Assembly: GCA_023634235.1 (NCBI GenBank)
Contig: JAMKCF010000002.1
Span: 15,681,091 to 15,745,090, forward strand
DNA from: Pisaster brevispinus
Lineage: Eukaryota > Echinodermata > Asteroidea > Forcipulatida > Asteriidae
Length of the DNA stretch: 64,000 nt
Direction of reading: 5' to 3'
Shown: positions 30,213-44,707 of the stretch, piece after piece
Position numbering within the stretch: the first letter of the stretch is position 1
Layout: every line of letters starts with the position of its first letter
Translations under genes and position numbers: made by a program
Notes under the pieces: model-generated
The model's input: the letters and a program-made list of their open reading frames with translations, nothing else
Databases searched by the model: none
What the model was told of the DNA's origin: nothing

Positions 30213-33200
30213 TCTGCATTTAATAACTATTTTGGTTGCATCCATTCCTGTGGATTTCATTCGAAATATCACAAACGTGGAGACAGCATCTTTCTCGGTT
30301 CCCGTGAAAAGATCGACGTGATAAAAAACCCAAAGTCCACAGAAAGTTTGCACCGTCCTCTTCGAAACTTCGAAACAATGTCACATCAGGTGTGGTCTGA
30401 ACTCGACGGTACTAAACGCACGACTACAAGAACCATCGGATGGGGTGTTTCCATCCTAGCTATTTATCTACATACAAAAGGCCCAGTAGAAGGTTATATT
30501 GCACAACACACTCGTCACCTATTTCAAAGATTCGTCTGGCGTCACAATGAGCAATTTGTGGTTTTCAATGAAGACCAGGACTAGCAGGAATTGTTTATAA
30601 TGGCCTTCCGATTGATTGGAGTGGTGTTTTGTAGAGTCTGTTCAACATTCAATGAAGATTGTAGGTCAAGGAATAATAGCAACAATATCAGGTAAACTAT
30701 TGCAATGTAAACTGCAGTAGAGAGCCCCAGTGTTACTTCACTGGTGATAAAAAAAACTATGAAAAAAAAAATAATAAAAGAAGAAATGTCACATGAGTGG
30801 ATGGTACAATACTGTTGTTGAACCGTGCATACGCACAGATCGCATGTTGTTTTTCTTTCGAGAAACTGTTCCAGGTTTGTTTGTTCAAGCTCAGGGTTGA
30901 AGGCGAGCCAGAAGGAACAAGCTGGGGTCGAAACTTCCTGATCACTGGAGAAGAGCTTCCTTTGATTAGATTTTAGTTTTGAGTTTTGTTATTGTTCACT
31001 CAAAATTAAGATTCACTTCCCCCTTATTTTGAATTTGTATTCGTATTGAGGCTAATGTATGATTGCCATTGTCGTAGGTATTGTGGTGCATTGTTGTTGT
31101 ATTGTTTTAATCTGGCTAGTTAACCGGACTTCCCATTGTTGTAGTGGAACTATTTAAACATATTTGAAGAAACGTGAGTCTTGACCTCTGACCTTAACAT
31201 AATGCATGGAGCACAGGTTGTTGTATAAGGAGTGTTATCAATGCATGGATACAGTGAAACGAATAATTTATTGAGTACTTTAGTTGAAATCCAATGGGTC
31301 GGAAAACCAGCAATGCTATTAACTCAGTCCATGTGTCACACAATATTTCATTTCATTTTATTTTATTTTATTTAAAAAAATGTTATGCAAGTATTTAACA
31401 CCTTAAATATTTCTGAAGACGGATAACCAAATAAATGTTCGACTAAATTGTTCAATTCCTTGCTAATTTTATAAAAAAAGACTGAAATACGTTTACATTG
31501 AGCGTGGATGTTTCTTGCGCTTATGGTATTAAGCGGAAGGAACCAAGAAGTGGACCCAGGATGAATGTTCGGTTTCATTTCCGCATTGCGTCGAATTCTT
31601 GTTTTAATAAGTTTTAACGCCATTCAAGAGGTGTTTACGTATACGCAAGCCAACTTAACAGAGTTTTCCCCTAAATGAACAAAACAAACGCTTAACTGTA
31701 CAGAATGGTTGATAATTAATGTCAGTTTCTACACCTTTTTTAGACGAAGGGTTTTAGTATACACACAAATAACGTGTGATGCAAATAGAGTTTCATGGTC
31801 CAACTTCCGCTGGAACAAATTTTGTTACAGACATTTTTCCTCTGAACGACTTTTTACAGATAGTACTGTTTCAAAACGAAAAACAAACGGGCGTTTTCGC
31901 AAATGCAACTGTCAATGGCTGAATTCCTGCAACACGCAAAATTGTTTGTACACGGCTGGTGGACATGAGATAACGTCGGGATTCTGAACAAAAGTTAATT
32001 TTTAGGTTTTTTTTTAAATAGTTATATCTACCACTTATCATTGGCGATTTTTTAAATATCTCAAATGTAAGTTTGAGCTTTGTTCTCAAATCTATGAAGC
32101 AAATATTTTCTTAATAGCACTCTTAACCAAAACAAGGAGGTCCTGTTACAACAGCAAAACATATATAAAAACTGAACAATATCATAAAGGTATAGACTAC
32201 ATCATTTGCAGACATGAAAAATGTACTTCCAAGTTACTACAAAATAGTTTACATGACTGAAAGTACATACTATTCCCAAGTATCCGTGTAGTGAAATTGT
32301 TTCGCCAGGTGTTGCTTCACTTTAGAGAAGAAAAAAAAAATCAATTTTGAAACATGTTAAAGCGCTGGTCGGCAGACCATTGTTTGATCGTTAGATTTTA
32401 CATAACATCTGCAAGACAGTTTAAAAACGTCACCATTTGCTCCCATTTTGCTCGGCAGTCACGGACTGACAAAAACAACAAATGTGAACAGGTCGTTGAA
32501 ACGATATTTCATATTAAATCCTACACCAAAAGTCCCCATTTCCCCCCAAAATACAGCTATTAACAATTATGTAATTTCCCTTTATGATTATACTGAAACG
32601 ACCGATCATGACAGGTATGGCGCGCCCCCAATAGGAAGGGTACACCAAACTTCGGCAATAGCCGATCGTTTCAGCATAACTTTTACCACCCCCCCAAAAA
32701 AAAAAACACCTTTTAAAGACCTAACTGTTTACACATGAAACGGACTGCATAAAAGTAAACTTACTTTGAGAAAAGAAATGTCAGTCTTAAATGACATGAC
32801 ATAGGCAGCTGATGAGGAACTTTAAAAGACATTATAAAATAAAACAGCACAAGTATACAAGTAGCTGGATTAACTTTAGTTATTTAAAATATGTAATACA
32901 ATATTATTACTGTCCCTTGGGCAAGTGTAGATTTATTTGTATTAATTTAAAGCGCTGTCTATAGGGCCTAAACCCTTGTGTATAGACCATTTATGACGGG
33001 AGTATTGTTCACCACACCAAGCATATTGCACGCTTATTCACACATTGTACAATAAAGTGTAGTACGGAACGGTGGTCACAGAACCTCATGCTGCACTGCA
33101 GAGATTTAAATCGACATTTGTGGGTCAAATCGGCAAATGATGTGGACATGACATCTTTAAAGAGAATTTGTTTTAAATCAAATTTCAGAAAAATAAAAAC

Positions 33201-34629
33201 CTCATTCTATATACACCTTATAAAATGCTATAAAATCAATTTCAGTTTCCACCATTTTATATTGGAAACAATACCATAAAAGAAAGGTCAAATCTGGGTA
33301 TTTTATGGTTTCGAATTAAACAAAGTTTATATAATTTTTTGACAAAGGATTTTAGTACATGCACAGTTTGTGAAATGCAACACCTAAAGAAACCGTCTTA
33401 AACAAACAAAAACACCACTTAACTACTTGTACACTTAAGAGAATGGCTTAACATTAATTTCAGTTTCTACCATGTTTTGGGTAAGGTTTTAGAACACGCA
33501 AAGCAGGAAAAAGACATTGACAATGCTGACTTTAAAAATTAAAAATTGAAGCTTGTTTTGTATTTTCCTCGCACGCAGGAACCTTACGGAAAACAAACTT
33601 TAATTTGCTTATTGCTTACTGCTGTGACTGTACATGTATAAGTATTTGTAGGTTACAAACACGCTTGACGATGGAATGTTGTACACTTTGGTAAGATATA
33701 CAAATATTGCATGCATTTGTGAAATGGAAAAAGCCAGATTTCATCGAGTGATAACACTCAGCGAAGATGAATGAACCAAATGCATTCAATATGTGTTTTA
33801 AGTATAGCTCACAAATAGATCCAATTGTTTTTTTAATTAGACACGGAAACTCGTCCACCCCACAATCTGAAAATTACAAAAACCAATCAAAACAGTCTGT
33901 GTGCGCGGTATAAAGACCATGTGGCATGTGACGTCACATGTTTACAACGAGCCACAGAGCCTGGACTTCATATACACACTATTTATACGCTGCTCAATGG
34001 GTGAAAACAATCAATCTTATATTTTATGGAGACTGCACTGTCTGAATTTGTTTATATCAACTTTTGGTATGAAGAAAGGGGGCGCATCTCAAAACTTGTT
34101 CAGCTGTTATTTGTTTACAACTCTTGAATTTATGTGGAAATTATGATACAAAATGTACAATTCCCTAAATGAACAGTATTTTAGCTTGCCTGCCAGAAAG
34201 GAACTGGAATGTGCAATGTCACTCTTTCCGCAAACGAAAGCTACATTGTATGAAAGTACTGCTTTTTGATCCTAACTAATTATCCTAAGTGGTTATTGAC
34301 AGTCATGCTTACTAGTATGATTTTAGTGCATACTGATTTATGTTTGACTCATGCATGTATCTGTTTAATTGCTAAGTATTCCGTTCCAGCTGATACGATA
34401 ACGAGCATTAAAGGTTTTGACATGTGCTCTCCACATAAAAGAAAACATACACAAACAAAAGTCATTTGTTTGGGATTTCAACCGAAGACATTTCTGAGAT
34501 AAAAAATTATGATATATTGACCAGTAGTACACCAACGTAAATATGAAAACAGCAGTTTGACACTGTCGACACACTTTCAATGTGAAACGATAAACGTTAT
34601 TGAACAGATTAAAAGCAGTTGAATCTGGA
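30213..34629. other. intergenic between R8 and R9
   Basis: About 30354-30750 is the R8 5' flank, related to 36460-37030 upstream of R9 (shared GTCACAATGAGCAA block and GTAAACTGCA...ACTGGTGAT). AT-rich simple tracts lie at 30752-30780 and 31345-31380. Weakly similar blocks (AATTTCAGTTTCTACCAT and relatives) recur near 31715, 33240 and 33455. No gene is recognised. Confidence 0.55.
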
Positions 34630-36382
34630 CTAATGTTTGATTACTGCGTAAACAGTTTGCGAGTCGTCTGAGGGCGGGCGGCATACCTCATCATGTCTGT
34701 TTCCCCGTAGGTCCAAATCGGCGTAGATAACGGCAGGTTCATGTTTGGGAGGACTAGACACCTGGCCATTACGATTCTGACCAAACATTTTGATGTTCTT
34801 GACCTTCTGCGGGTAGGAAGAACCTTTGCTGTTTTCTGTGAGATGTTCTGCATCGTCTTGGGAAGCATTTTCATCCATCTGCGAATTAATCTCTGATGGG
34901 TCGGGTTGAGGGTTTATCGGTTCTGATGTGTCGGTTTCTGGAGTCGTTTTAGTTACCTTGGCATAAACTGCTGGTGTATTAGGTTCAATCATTTCTTTTG
35001 TATCGGTTTCTGAGGTCGTTTTATTTATCTGGGCATAGACTGCTGGTGTATCACGTTCAGTCGATTCTTTTGTATCGGTTACTGGAGTTGTTTTATTTAC
35101 CTGGGCATAAACTGCTGGTGGTTTAGGCTCGGTCGGTTCGTCAGTATCGGTTCCAGCGGTCGTTTTTTTCACCTGTGCATAAATCGCTGGTGTTTTAGGT
35201 TTAGGATCGATTGGCTGCGGATCGGGTTGTTCGGATGTCCAGGGGTCAGGGGTCGGTGCTGGTTGAAGGTTTTCAATTGTACCGGAACCAGAGGTTGTTG
35301 TTCCGGTGTAGTACTCCGTTGGAGCCTGCGAACCGGAGTACACGTTGTTCGTTTGTGGTTCGGAGTTTCCTAACTCCGTGTCAGGTTGCGTTCGGGCTGT
35401 GTCACCTCGCTCTCTTGAAAATCCAAAGGAACTTCCCGTGTTGAAGGGGTACGACTTGGCATACAGCCATCGTTTGGCGTTACATCGGCAACAGAGGGTG
35501 TGGACAGCGATGATGATGAGGAGGAGGATGACACCGACTACTATACCAGCAATGTCTGCACCGGAGAGACCGGCACTTTGCTGTTCATCAGTAGCGATGA
35601 AAATTGTGGTAGTATTTACGGTCCCGATAGTCTCGTGAATGGGGCTCTTGGTAGTCTCAGAAACAACTGTTAAGGGTCCAATATTGCATGACACTGCCAT
35701 AGCTGAACCGTTATTTATTGAAAAACACCTAAAGGTTTGTCCATGTTCTGAGTCAGTTACCGTTTTGATGATTTCTTGTCCTGGACTACCTTTAGCATTT
35801 GTGGGACTTGTCACCCATCCATCATTGGTTACATTAGGCATTCCTATGTCAGACACTATGGGTTTTCTTGTATCTATTAACGTCTTGCATGAGAGACTAC
35901 TGCCAATAGTCACTGTAGCTGGACCATCAGGGAAACAAACTGGAAACTCGTCAGGGTGGTGGACACGCAAAAGAATTTCACCAGAACTGGTTATAACAGA
36001 ATTACTTCTATGTACATAACACTGGTAATATCCCTGATCTGATTGCTGTACAGGATCTATGGTCATATTGCGTGAATAAAGAGCTGCCGTTGAATTGACA
36101 ACTTGTAATGGACTTACAGCGAAACGATTGTCAGCTTGTTTAGTAACACCAGTCTCATCTACAATGAATACTTGAGGATCCTGTAAACTGCTCCTTCTTG
36201 TCCATGAGCTGGATCGATGATATTTCACACTGCAGAGTGACACTGTCTCCTTCACGAGGCTCCATTGTGGATTCAGGTAGAATCTTAATAGTTGCGTTCG
36301 GTCCAGTGGTGTCTTGGGAGAACACCACAGCAGATCGTCTTAAAAAAATCAACAACAAAAACACCCACAGTACAGAAGTCAT
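34630..36382 (-). pseudogene. R9: subfamily C receptor broken by a frameshift in the V domain
   Basis: The signal peptide and first part of the V domain (start 36382, MTSVLWVFLLLIFL, through GDSVTLQCEISSIQ) lie in one frame that stops at 36155. The rest of the V domain, second domain (FPVCFPD, LSCKT, FRCFS, VSCNIGPL), membrane segment and tail lie in another frame, open from 36255 to 34630. Compared with R8, about 14 bases are missing between ATCCAG and TGGACA near 36205-36215, just before the core Trp. The downstream frame keeps every family hallmark: four YAQV/YAQI/YAKV-type repeats, a VIYADL ITIM and a terminal TVYAVI ITSM-like site. The break is therefore recent, polymorphic or an assembly error. 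Read from the internal Met at 36255 it would lack a leader. Confidence 0.8.
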
Positions 36383-37322
36383 TCTGCAATTAATAGTCAT
36401 TCTGGTAGCATCCATTTCTGCGGATTTCATTCGAAATAACAAACCTTGACACGGTAGTTATTTAGTTCCTGTACAAAAGGTTTGGGAAATAAACCAATAA
36501 AGTCCACAGAAGGTTTTCCACACTCACTTCATAACTTCAGTCGCAGCCACACAACTGTACAATAGCGTAAACACGACTATACAAGAGCTGCAAGTCTCGG
36601 TTTTGTTGACACCCACGGTGTTTCTTTGCATACAAAATGGTCGGTTGAGGTTATTATACAGGCACTCCAATCAGCCATTTCAAAGCTTTGTCTGACGTCA
36701 CAATGAGCAAAATTCATTTCAATGACGAGCAGAAATTCAGACACAACTGAACAACATGCTGCGACATTCCAGTTGAGTCATTACTGTTTGTTCACAATAG
36801 TGAAACCAACAATGGTAGGTCACGTGGTACTTACAATAATACTTGGTTCTTGGTATTGTAGCTAGATCAAGGCACTTTATAACATTGCTGTTCCTGTTCA
36901 TCAGGTTTACCTGGACCGATTTGTCAACTTTGTTCAACTCCCTGGTGAGCGAGGTGAACTACTGTAGCGGTGTAAACTGCAATACAGACAGGCCCGATAT
37001 TAATCACCCACTGGTGATGAAAAATTTAGGGGGGAAATATAATATAAATGTCGCGTAAGCGGTTGGTACAAAATGTTTCTGGAAGCAGTCGTTAGCACAA
37101 ATAGTACAACTCTCGAGAAACTTTTAACCCCGAAAAACTGGGGGGGGGGGGGGAGAAAACAACACAACAACGCTGCAAACGGTCTCGAGAACACACGTGG
37201 TCAGCTGATTTTTTTCAATAACTTATTTGGATTGAAGTCGAGTGAGAAGAGCACACGCTGACAATTCAATTCAAACTCACATTAAATTCCAGACTTCATG
37301 GAAATTTCAAAATAATACATAA

Positions 37323-37356
<34 letters not shown>

Positions 37357-40300
37357 AAACCCAACAACATAAATTAGTATTATTTTGTTTTACAAGACAG
37401 AAAACAAAATAAGTATGGAGGCCCGTGCTTGTGGTGAGATGCCTGATGGACAGACAAACAAAACATAAGCAAGAAACAAGAACGCACAGACAAACAGATC
37501 ACTAAACTTGGAGCTGAGCTTTCCTACCTTTCAATCAACCACAGTTAGGTGTTTTTTTATAGGTAGGGGCGGATCCAGGTTTTTCAGAAAAGGGGCACAA
37601 CTTTTGTGGGAAAGTTTTTAAGTTGAAAACTTACAGTTATCCTGATATTGTTTTTAAGGTTGGCTGATCACGCTGTTGGGTCCGGGGCCTACTTTTGTGC
37701 CCCAGAAGAACAAAATGTGTACATTAATAAATGCTTCCTAGTGCAATCTAAGGAAATTTCAGAAATGGTATTTTAAAATGTATTTAATGCATTTTTGAAT
37801 AAGAAATAACTTGGTTTAGTTGCTTTTTAGGCTGCCTAAATCTACCACGGTTAGGACACGTGCCACTGTACGCTCAACTGAATCATTCACGTCCTCTCCG
37901 GAATTTGTCTTCTCAGCAGGCTAATTTATTAGGGCGATTTTCATTGGTGTCATTGTTGTTTTGTTAGCCTTGTTGTTTTTTAAAAGAACGGATATCCCGG
38001 TTGCCAATTACTAAATGTTGTAGAGTTACTGAGAAACAATGTGTATTTGTCATGGCGCGATAACTAGAGCACTGTTTAGACAAACGCGAAGGAAGCCCAG
38101 TGTGGCAGGAGATGCTGTCCCCGAAGAATCTGTATCTGTGTCCCCCCCCCCCCCCCCGTTACGGCAAGAAACTGGAAAACTTCGTCTGATGGCGCCCTCT
38201 TTATTAACTTCCCGCAGCCCATGTTAATTTCACGTAGAGGGGGGGGGGAGGGACACAAACACCGATGAACACAATTCCAAATGACAACGGCGATGCTCTG
38301 AAACTACACTTAGAGAGATACATGCGGCATCTTATCTTTTGTGTGTGTGGAAATGTCTTTAAAACGATTTTTTAATTAAACATAGATAGAACGAAACATT
38401 TCAGTCACTTGAAAATTGAGGGCGCTGTTTCTCGGGTTGCAGGCATTCAATCATCTCAAAGGCAGGCAATAGACAGAGACCCCAAAATGAAGTTTCTAAT
38501 TAATTATTTATTATAAACACTCCGGTGCATGTATCATAGATGTTGACAAGAAATGCTGTCACATTTATACTGACTCTACACGAGCAGGATATCAACATCT
38601 TCACTATACCAATATTTCCACTTTTATTACATCAATAATGTTTACTATATTCATAGTTTTCCTTATATTTATCAATATTGTCAAATCTTGTTAGCAGCAT
38701 AAAATAAAAACTGCTCAATGAAGTTCATATGGCTGTACTTGTATACATTGTGTTTCATTTAGAAATTAAAAGATGCATGCCCTTGAATATCATCCGCAAG
38801 CAAATAACTTCCTCTTTTTGAACTGGTTATTCTCCACAGATTATTCTTGAGTATTATCAACGGTTTACAGCCGCGAATTCATTCCCATTCTCCATGGAGA
38901 GTTGCTGCCAATATTAAAGACAGGTGTCAGTCAACTGTCTGGCCACCGCCTCAGGATGGGCAGCAAGTGTGCATTTCTCGCATCATGTTGACTGGCAGTA
39001 GTCTGTTGACGGTGTCTCTTCTCCCCGGACTTGATTTAATAGAGTGGAAGTAAATGTCCTAGATTGGCTACCCCGGGTTGCAATTATACATTACATAAAT
39101 AAAGGTTAAAGAGAGTGGGAATCCTGCAGCTAGCAGGGAGGAAGGTGTACGTAGCCGAACGAGCCTCCGAGCAGTCAGTGTATGTCTCTGTTTTTTTTAT
39201 TGAGAGGAACTGTGTACAAGGTGTTTGGATCGAAAAGTATAAAACAAGTATATTTTTCTTAGAATTGTGTAGATTTTTAGAATATTAAATTTAACTACCG
39301 TCTGCAGATACGATTTCACTATTGTTTTACATTTATTTTTAGAGAGCTCATTCAATGAACTGATATGAGCATGTAAACGCGATCTGCTCGCAGAAACTAT
39401 AAGAAAGAAAGAAAGAAAGAAAAAAGGAAAGAAAGAAAAAAACAAAACCGAGACGAAACAAAGCGAAACGACCCCCCCCCCCAAAAAAAAAAAAAAAACA
39501 AAAAAAAAACAAAAAAAAACCAAACAAGCAAACCAACCAACAACAAAACAAAGGCCTTTCATTTCTTTTGAAAGGCCGCTCATACCTTTGTCAACCAAAA
39601 CTGGAGCCTGTGACGTCACACAAAAAAGGTTTATAAAATAATATTTTATACGCACGGAAAGCGAGCACTTTACACACAGAAAACTAGGTCCGCCATTTGC
39701 TGTCCTATCAAATTCCTTTGACACTATAAAACCAACAAATAGAGAGAGAGAAAAAAGAAGAAGCAAACAACAAAAAGTGAAAACAAGTTGACTGAAGTCC
39801 TGGGCGATTATTACCATTCACACGTGTGAGGTGCTCCGGGGCCTGCCCTTGTTTTACAGTACCTTATATTAGATCATCTAGAAAAAGAAGACAGCATGTA
39901 ACAGAATAAGGGAGAAGCGGATGCTGAAAATAAGGTGACAGCTATTGGATCTATACAAATGACATAACTTGCTTCACAACATTGACTTGCCGTGCATTTT
40001 CTTTCAATTCCAGTTTTAAAAAAAAGCAAGCAAATTGCTTTTCTCCTTGGATGTTTGTCAGCTTCTGGCCTTGCAAAGGACCTCCAATAGACGATTGGGA
40101 AACGCAAGGACGTGTTTTAACAAAGATATAAATACATTTATTTGATTGAATTTGAAGAGTTCCCTTGCCTCCCACGACAACAATGCCACGGTAAGATGTT
40201 GTAATACATAAATTTTGTGCATTCAAGGATTAAGGCCTATGCAGGTTTTCGTCGGTCAATGGAGACGAATATATTTAGCCAGAGTGGGACCATGTTAAAG

Positions 40301-43300
40301 GAGAAAGCATATCCAAACTAAATTAGCAGCTTTGGTGAAAAAATGTTAATATTACAGCGAAATGCTCAGCAGTTACAATGGAATAAATTTATATCTAGAA
40401 ACATTTTATTTATTTATTTTTTAGTTTACAAACCCTTCCTTAAAACGAAGATTTTGTCAATTTTCCCATTAATTTGTTCTACTTTGAATCTGTTTGCTCT
40501 CAAAGAAACAATTACAACCCTAAATTAATTACAACCCTTTAAAAAATGAAAGGCATATGATTGAATGGTAATCTTGAAAGGAACAGTCCTTTCCTTATTA
40601 AAACAAATATTGTAAAAATGATTCGTTTAGTGAAAAAAAATACGATTACGTATTTTGAATCTGTTTGGGTTTTACAGAAGTAATTACAAGCAGAAATTCA
40701 TTACAACTTCTTAAAGACAACTGAGCTGTCTTGTGGTATCATTTCTGGATTAATTAACCTATATAGTAAGGGGGCGCTTTCGGTAACATCTTGCAAACCA
40801 ACGGGTGGACTCTAATGAACTCCGTTTCGACTGGAAATTAGTATGACCAAAGCCATGGCATCCCCAGCCTCCGAGCTATGTGCACGCTAAATTTGACACG
40901 ACCCCAATTAGGGTCTGGATGAGAAGTGGCATCTACTCGTGGAAGCCAGCCTTCCCGATGACTAAATCCAGGTGCACGATTGTTTCAATGGGGACGAAGA
41001 GAAGTGGCAAATAATACCTGTCCACATGTCTTACAATTCCTCGCTGGATACACTTGTCTTCCCTCTGTTAGGTGTGTGTGTATAGAGGGCGTTTTCAAAT
41101 GGACATGGCGAGGGGGTCCGCTGCCGCTGGATAAACCAATTAATTACCGAGAGAATTGGGTAATTACAGGTGGAGAGTTCCGTACGGGATCTGTCGGTAC
41201 ATCAATGATAGAGCAATCATGATGAAAATGAAAGGATTATTAGGTTCACTATAAATGCAGGACACAGAGGCATTGCAGCCAATTGGAATTCAATCTTAAT
41301 AAATAAAATGGAGTTCAAATACTTCACTGTCAGATCCAAATTCCATGGTCTCTGACCCATACTGGGCCATGATGACCTGGAACTTGTGTCAAAATTACCA
41401 AAATAGGATCAAACTGACGCAGAAATCTGAGTTAAAATCGCACATTTTTAAAACCAACTTCCGGGTCCGCCTGACCTTGTCATTGGTTGCGCTCCCAGGG
41501 ACCCGGAATTTGGCCCAATTATGACCAGGAGGTTTTAGAGTGCAGATACAAAAATCTACAAAAAACCATCTCCGAAAAGAAGATGCTCCGACGGATCATT
41601 GAACGTCTGATTAAAAGGTAAAGACGCTCATTGTTTAGTGCCAATTGACCTTTATCATGGTGCGGCCATCTTGTTTTTCTCCCATTAAAATCAGTGTAAC
41701 CAAACCGAGGCTGGAAGAAGAAATAGTCTGGTTCCTTTTTGTACAATGAATATTGGCATTCATTACCATTAATGGATCCAAGGAATATGACCAAGATGGT
41801 GACTGCATGATAATGGTCTATAGAGTGTTCCGAGTTCGATACTTTGGGTCCAGTTTAAAACCTCTAACCATAGTAAAAGGATGGTGATACACGGACACGA
41901 AACAGAACCATCAGAAAACGTGTCGAGTCGTTAACATTATACACTACGCACATTACTCATGGTGAGCACTTATAAATGAAGTCAGAACATCAACAGAAAC
42001 CGCCTTTAACGAAGACTAACAACATTTCTCATTCTGGACGACCTTTCACACATTTCCCTGAGAACTGTGCGACTCAAATGATCTGTGATCTGTACTATGG
42101 GTACAGCAGTAACACGATTACACGCATCAGGGTGGTCTGAAAACCTGTTAAACCTCTTGTTCAAGATTTAAATTCATGAATATTGTGGCCGACTTGAAGA
42201 TGAGTTATCTCGATTGAATTAAATGCGATGCGACCGAAAGTCCTCATGAGAAAGTACTGAACGGTTATCTTGAAGCAGCTAAGCTATCAAAGAAACATGT
42301 GTCCTCATGCAGTCACATGTTATAACTGTTAACATTTTTCGAATAATGTTGGAAATCGTCCCTTTAAAAAAAACTGCAACCGATTTTTCTTTCCTCTTGT
42401 CACTGTTTAAAATATGACAGGTCGTCCTTTTACGAAACTGTTACCTCCATAGTCACACATACTGAGTGCTATCAAACGGTGTGGTGATTTTTTACGGATC
42501 GATTCACTATTATTAAAGAGGGGCTTAAAGGTCAAACTCATTTTGGTGATCCACTCATTTTTCCAATAGATAGAGTCTCTAACCTCGGGTAAAAACAGCG
42601 TGAAATGCCACTGTGTTTGATACCCTTCAAGTAATTTTTTTTTCCAAATCAAATTTTTTTTTTCAATGACGTTCACTTTTCAAATAATTATATGGTCAGC
42701 ACATTTTTGTACATAATTTCTTTTAGCTCATTCCTGAATTTCGATGATATTCAATAAAAATGGTATTGGATTTAACCTTTGAACTGGCTCAAACATTTCT
42801 CTTTAGAATGTACAAACCCACTGGTTTTTGAAATCTGATGAAGTCACGTTTCAAATTTCGCTCTGAATGAGTGTCAAATAAAATGAAATTTTTACACCAT
42901 TTTAACGTGAGGTTAAAGACCTGTACATTTTCCACCACTTTCACGAAGGCTCTATCTATGGGAAAATGGTTGCATCACAAAACTGATTGTTTTTTAAAAC
43001 CCTGAAACCACTCTTTAAAGCCCGCGGTCAACACCGGCGTTTGTCAAAGACCCGTATCCGCACTTCCTGCCTGTTAAATTACAAACCTGTAAAAGCTTGA
43101 TCGATCATTGGACTCGTAAGAGAATAGTGGAAAACCCCCAACTGTATTCACTGTTTTCAGATCATCGGATTTCGGTCTCGCGAGATCAGAACTAAAGCTG
43201 TTTACTTATTTCTAAACAAATATAGCGTCTCAAGCAAACACATTTCAAGGGAAGATTTCTTCCATAACCATCTTAATACTATGTTAGTTATGCGTACATA

Positions 43301-44558
43301 ATGTGTACATGTTAATTTAATTCCTACCAATGTTATGCATATACTTCAAATGTTTATATTCCTTTGCCATTCTCCCTTGTCAAAAAAGAGGGAAATGGTT
43401 ATACCATGTTGATATTCATGTTCAAATTATACTCATATAAACGAGTATAACAGCATACACCACCAAAACTACCCTCACAGACTCGGTTGGGTTGCACTGT
43501 GTTAGAAAAACAAGATGGCCGCACCATGTCGCCATACGATCTGATTATCTGATTTATTTGCAGAGATTGTAACTAGTGGTCAAGCTACACGCGCTTGAGT
43601 AGCGGATGAATACGACATGAAACAGCCACCGGGAGGAACTGAACTGGAATTGAGGTATGAGTGATATTAATATCAACTTCATCGCATTATGACGAGAGTT
43701 GGATCAAAGAGATTAGTCAACGAGGTTTGTACCGTAATTGGAAAAAGAAACAGCACAATATTATGCTACACGGTTTCTGATTACTGAAGTACACTAAGTT
43801 TAAAGTGCACGTTTCTGAATTACTGAATGAGTAATCCTGAAATCCTTTGAAATACAATGAATCACCAGTTGAGATTAACTCACTTTGATAAGCTTTTCCA
43901 TGCTTAAAATTTACTTAAGCTCAAGAAACTTCCAATAAAAGCCAACGACTAGACGGGAAAAAATGCTTTAGGTCTTAATGTAGTGCCATAGGTTGGTTTT
44001 TGTCAATGTAGTGCTGATTTATAGGCATTATTATGAAAAAAGATACAATAATAGTCACCTGTGAAAGATTCAGCTGAATTTTCTTGCTGAGAAAACAGCA
44101 TTCAACTGTATTTTCATAAGAATGTGGAATTCATTCATGTTTAGTGACTGGTGACAGAGGTACCAGCCGCATGTCTGGCCGCAGTATTCCCGAATGGTCA
44201 CCAACCCTCAGTTTCTTACATTGAAATGTTTTTGAGTGAAACATTTTCCAAACCATATTACTTCAAATGGAATCCTTTCTCAAAACAGTTTATTCTATCA
44301 ACCGCTGCAGTGCTTCTCACCAAGTAAGTTTTTGTGGTCATTTTTAAAACCTTGGAGTGTTTACCAATCTAGGACCCATACCTTTAAATGATAATCTGTA
44401 ATGTTTCTTGTCTATAAGGTAAGAGAAAAAAGAACCAATTACTAATTTGTACAGCTGTTGTCAAAGGTAAAAATGTTCAAGAATTGTTTAGGAAAACAAA
44501 ACAAACAAACAAAAACAAAAACCCCAAACACATTACATTTTCTTCAGCGTCCAAAACC

Positions 44559-44707
44559 GGGGTGTTAACTTGATTCATGTTGGTATCTATATTATGACAA
44601 CACTGACACGGTGTTAGTTTTACCGACGATATAGTAACGGGGATAGTTAACACCGTGTCGGTGTTGTCATCTATATATATATCAAGAGAGAATCAATTCA
44701 ACACCCC
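44559..44707. mobile_element. MITE-like foldback element, ~150 bp
   Basis: The ends are inverted repeats: GGGGTGTTAACTTGATTC at 44559-44576 and GAATCAATTCAACACCCC at 44690-44707. Nested inside is a 23-base inverted repeat with one mismatch (44594-44616 and 44648-44670, core GACACGGTGTTA/TAACACCGTGTC). It is non-coding. Confidence 0.65.

Noticed and set aside
30213..30353. 47-codon N-terminal extension of R8
   Set aside because: The frame is open to an upstream Met, but the clean signal peptide starts at 30212 and R9 supports that start. The extension would bury the leader.
39197..39817. 206-codon minus-strand frame rich in Phe and Leu
   Set aside because: It is produced by A- and GAAA-rich simple sequence on the plus strand. 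The apparent membrane segments are compositional.
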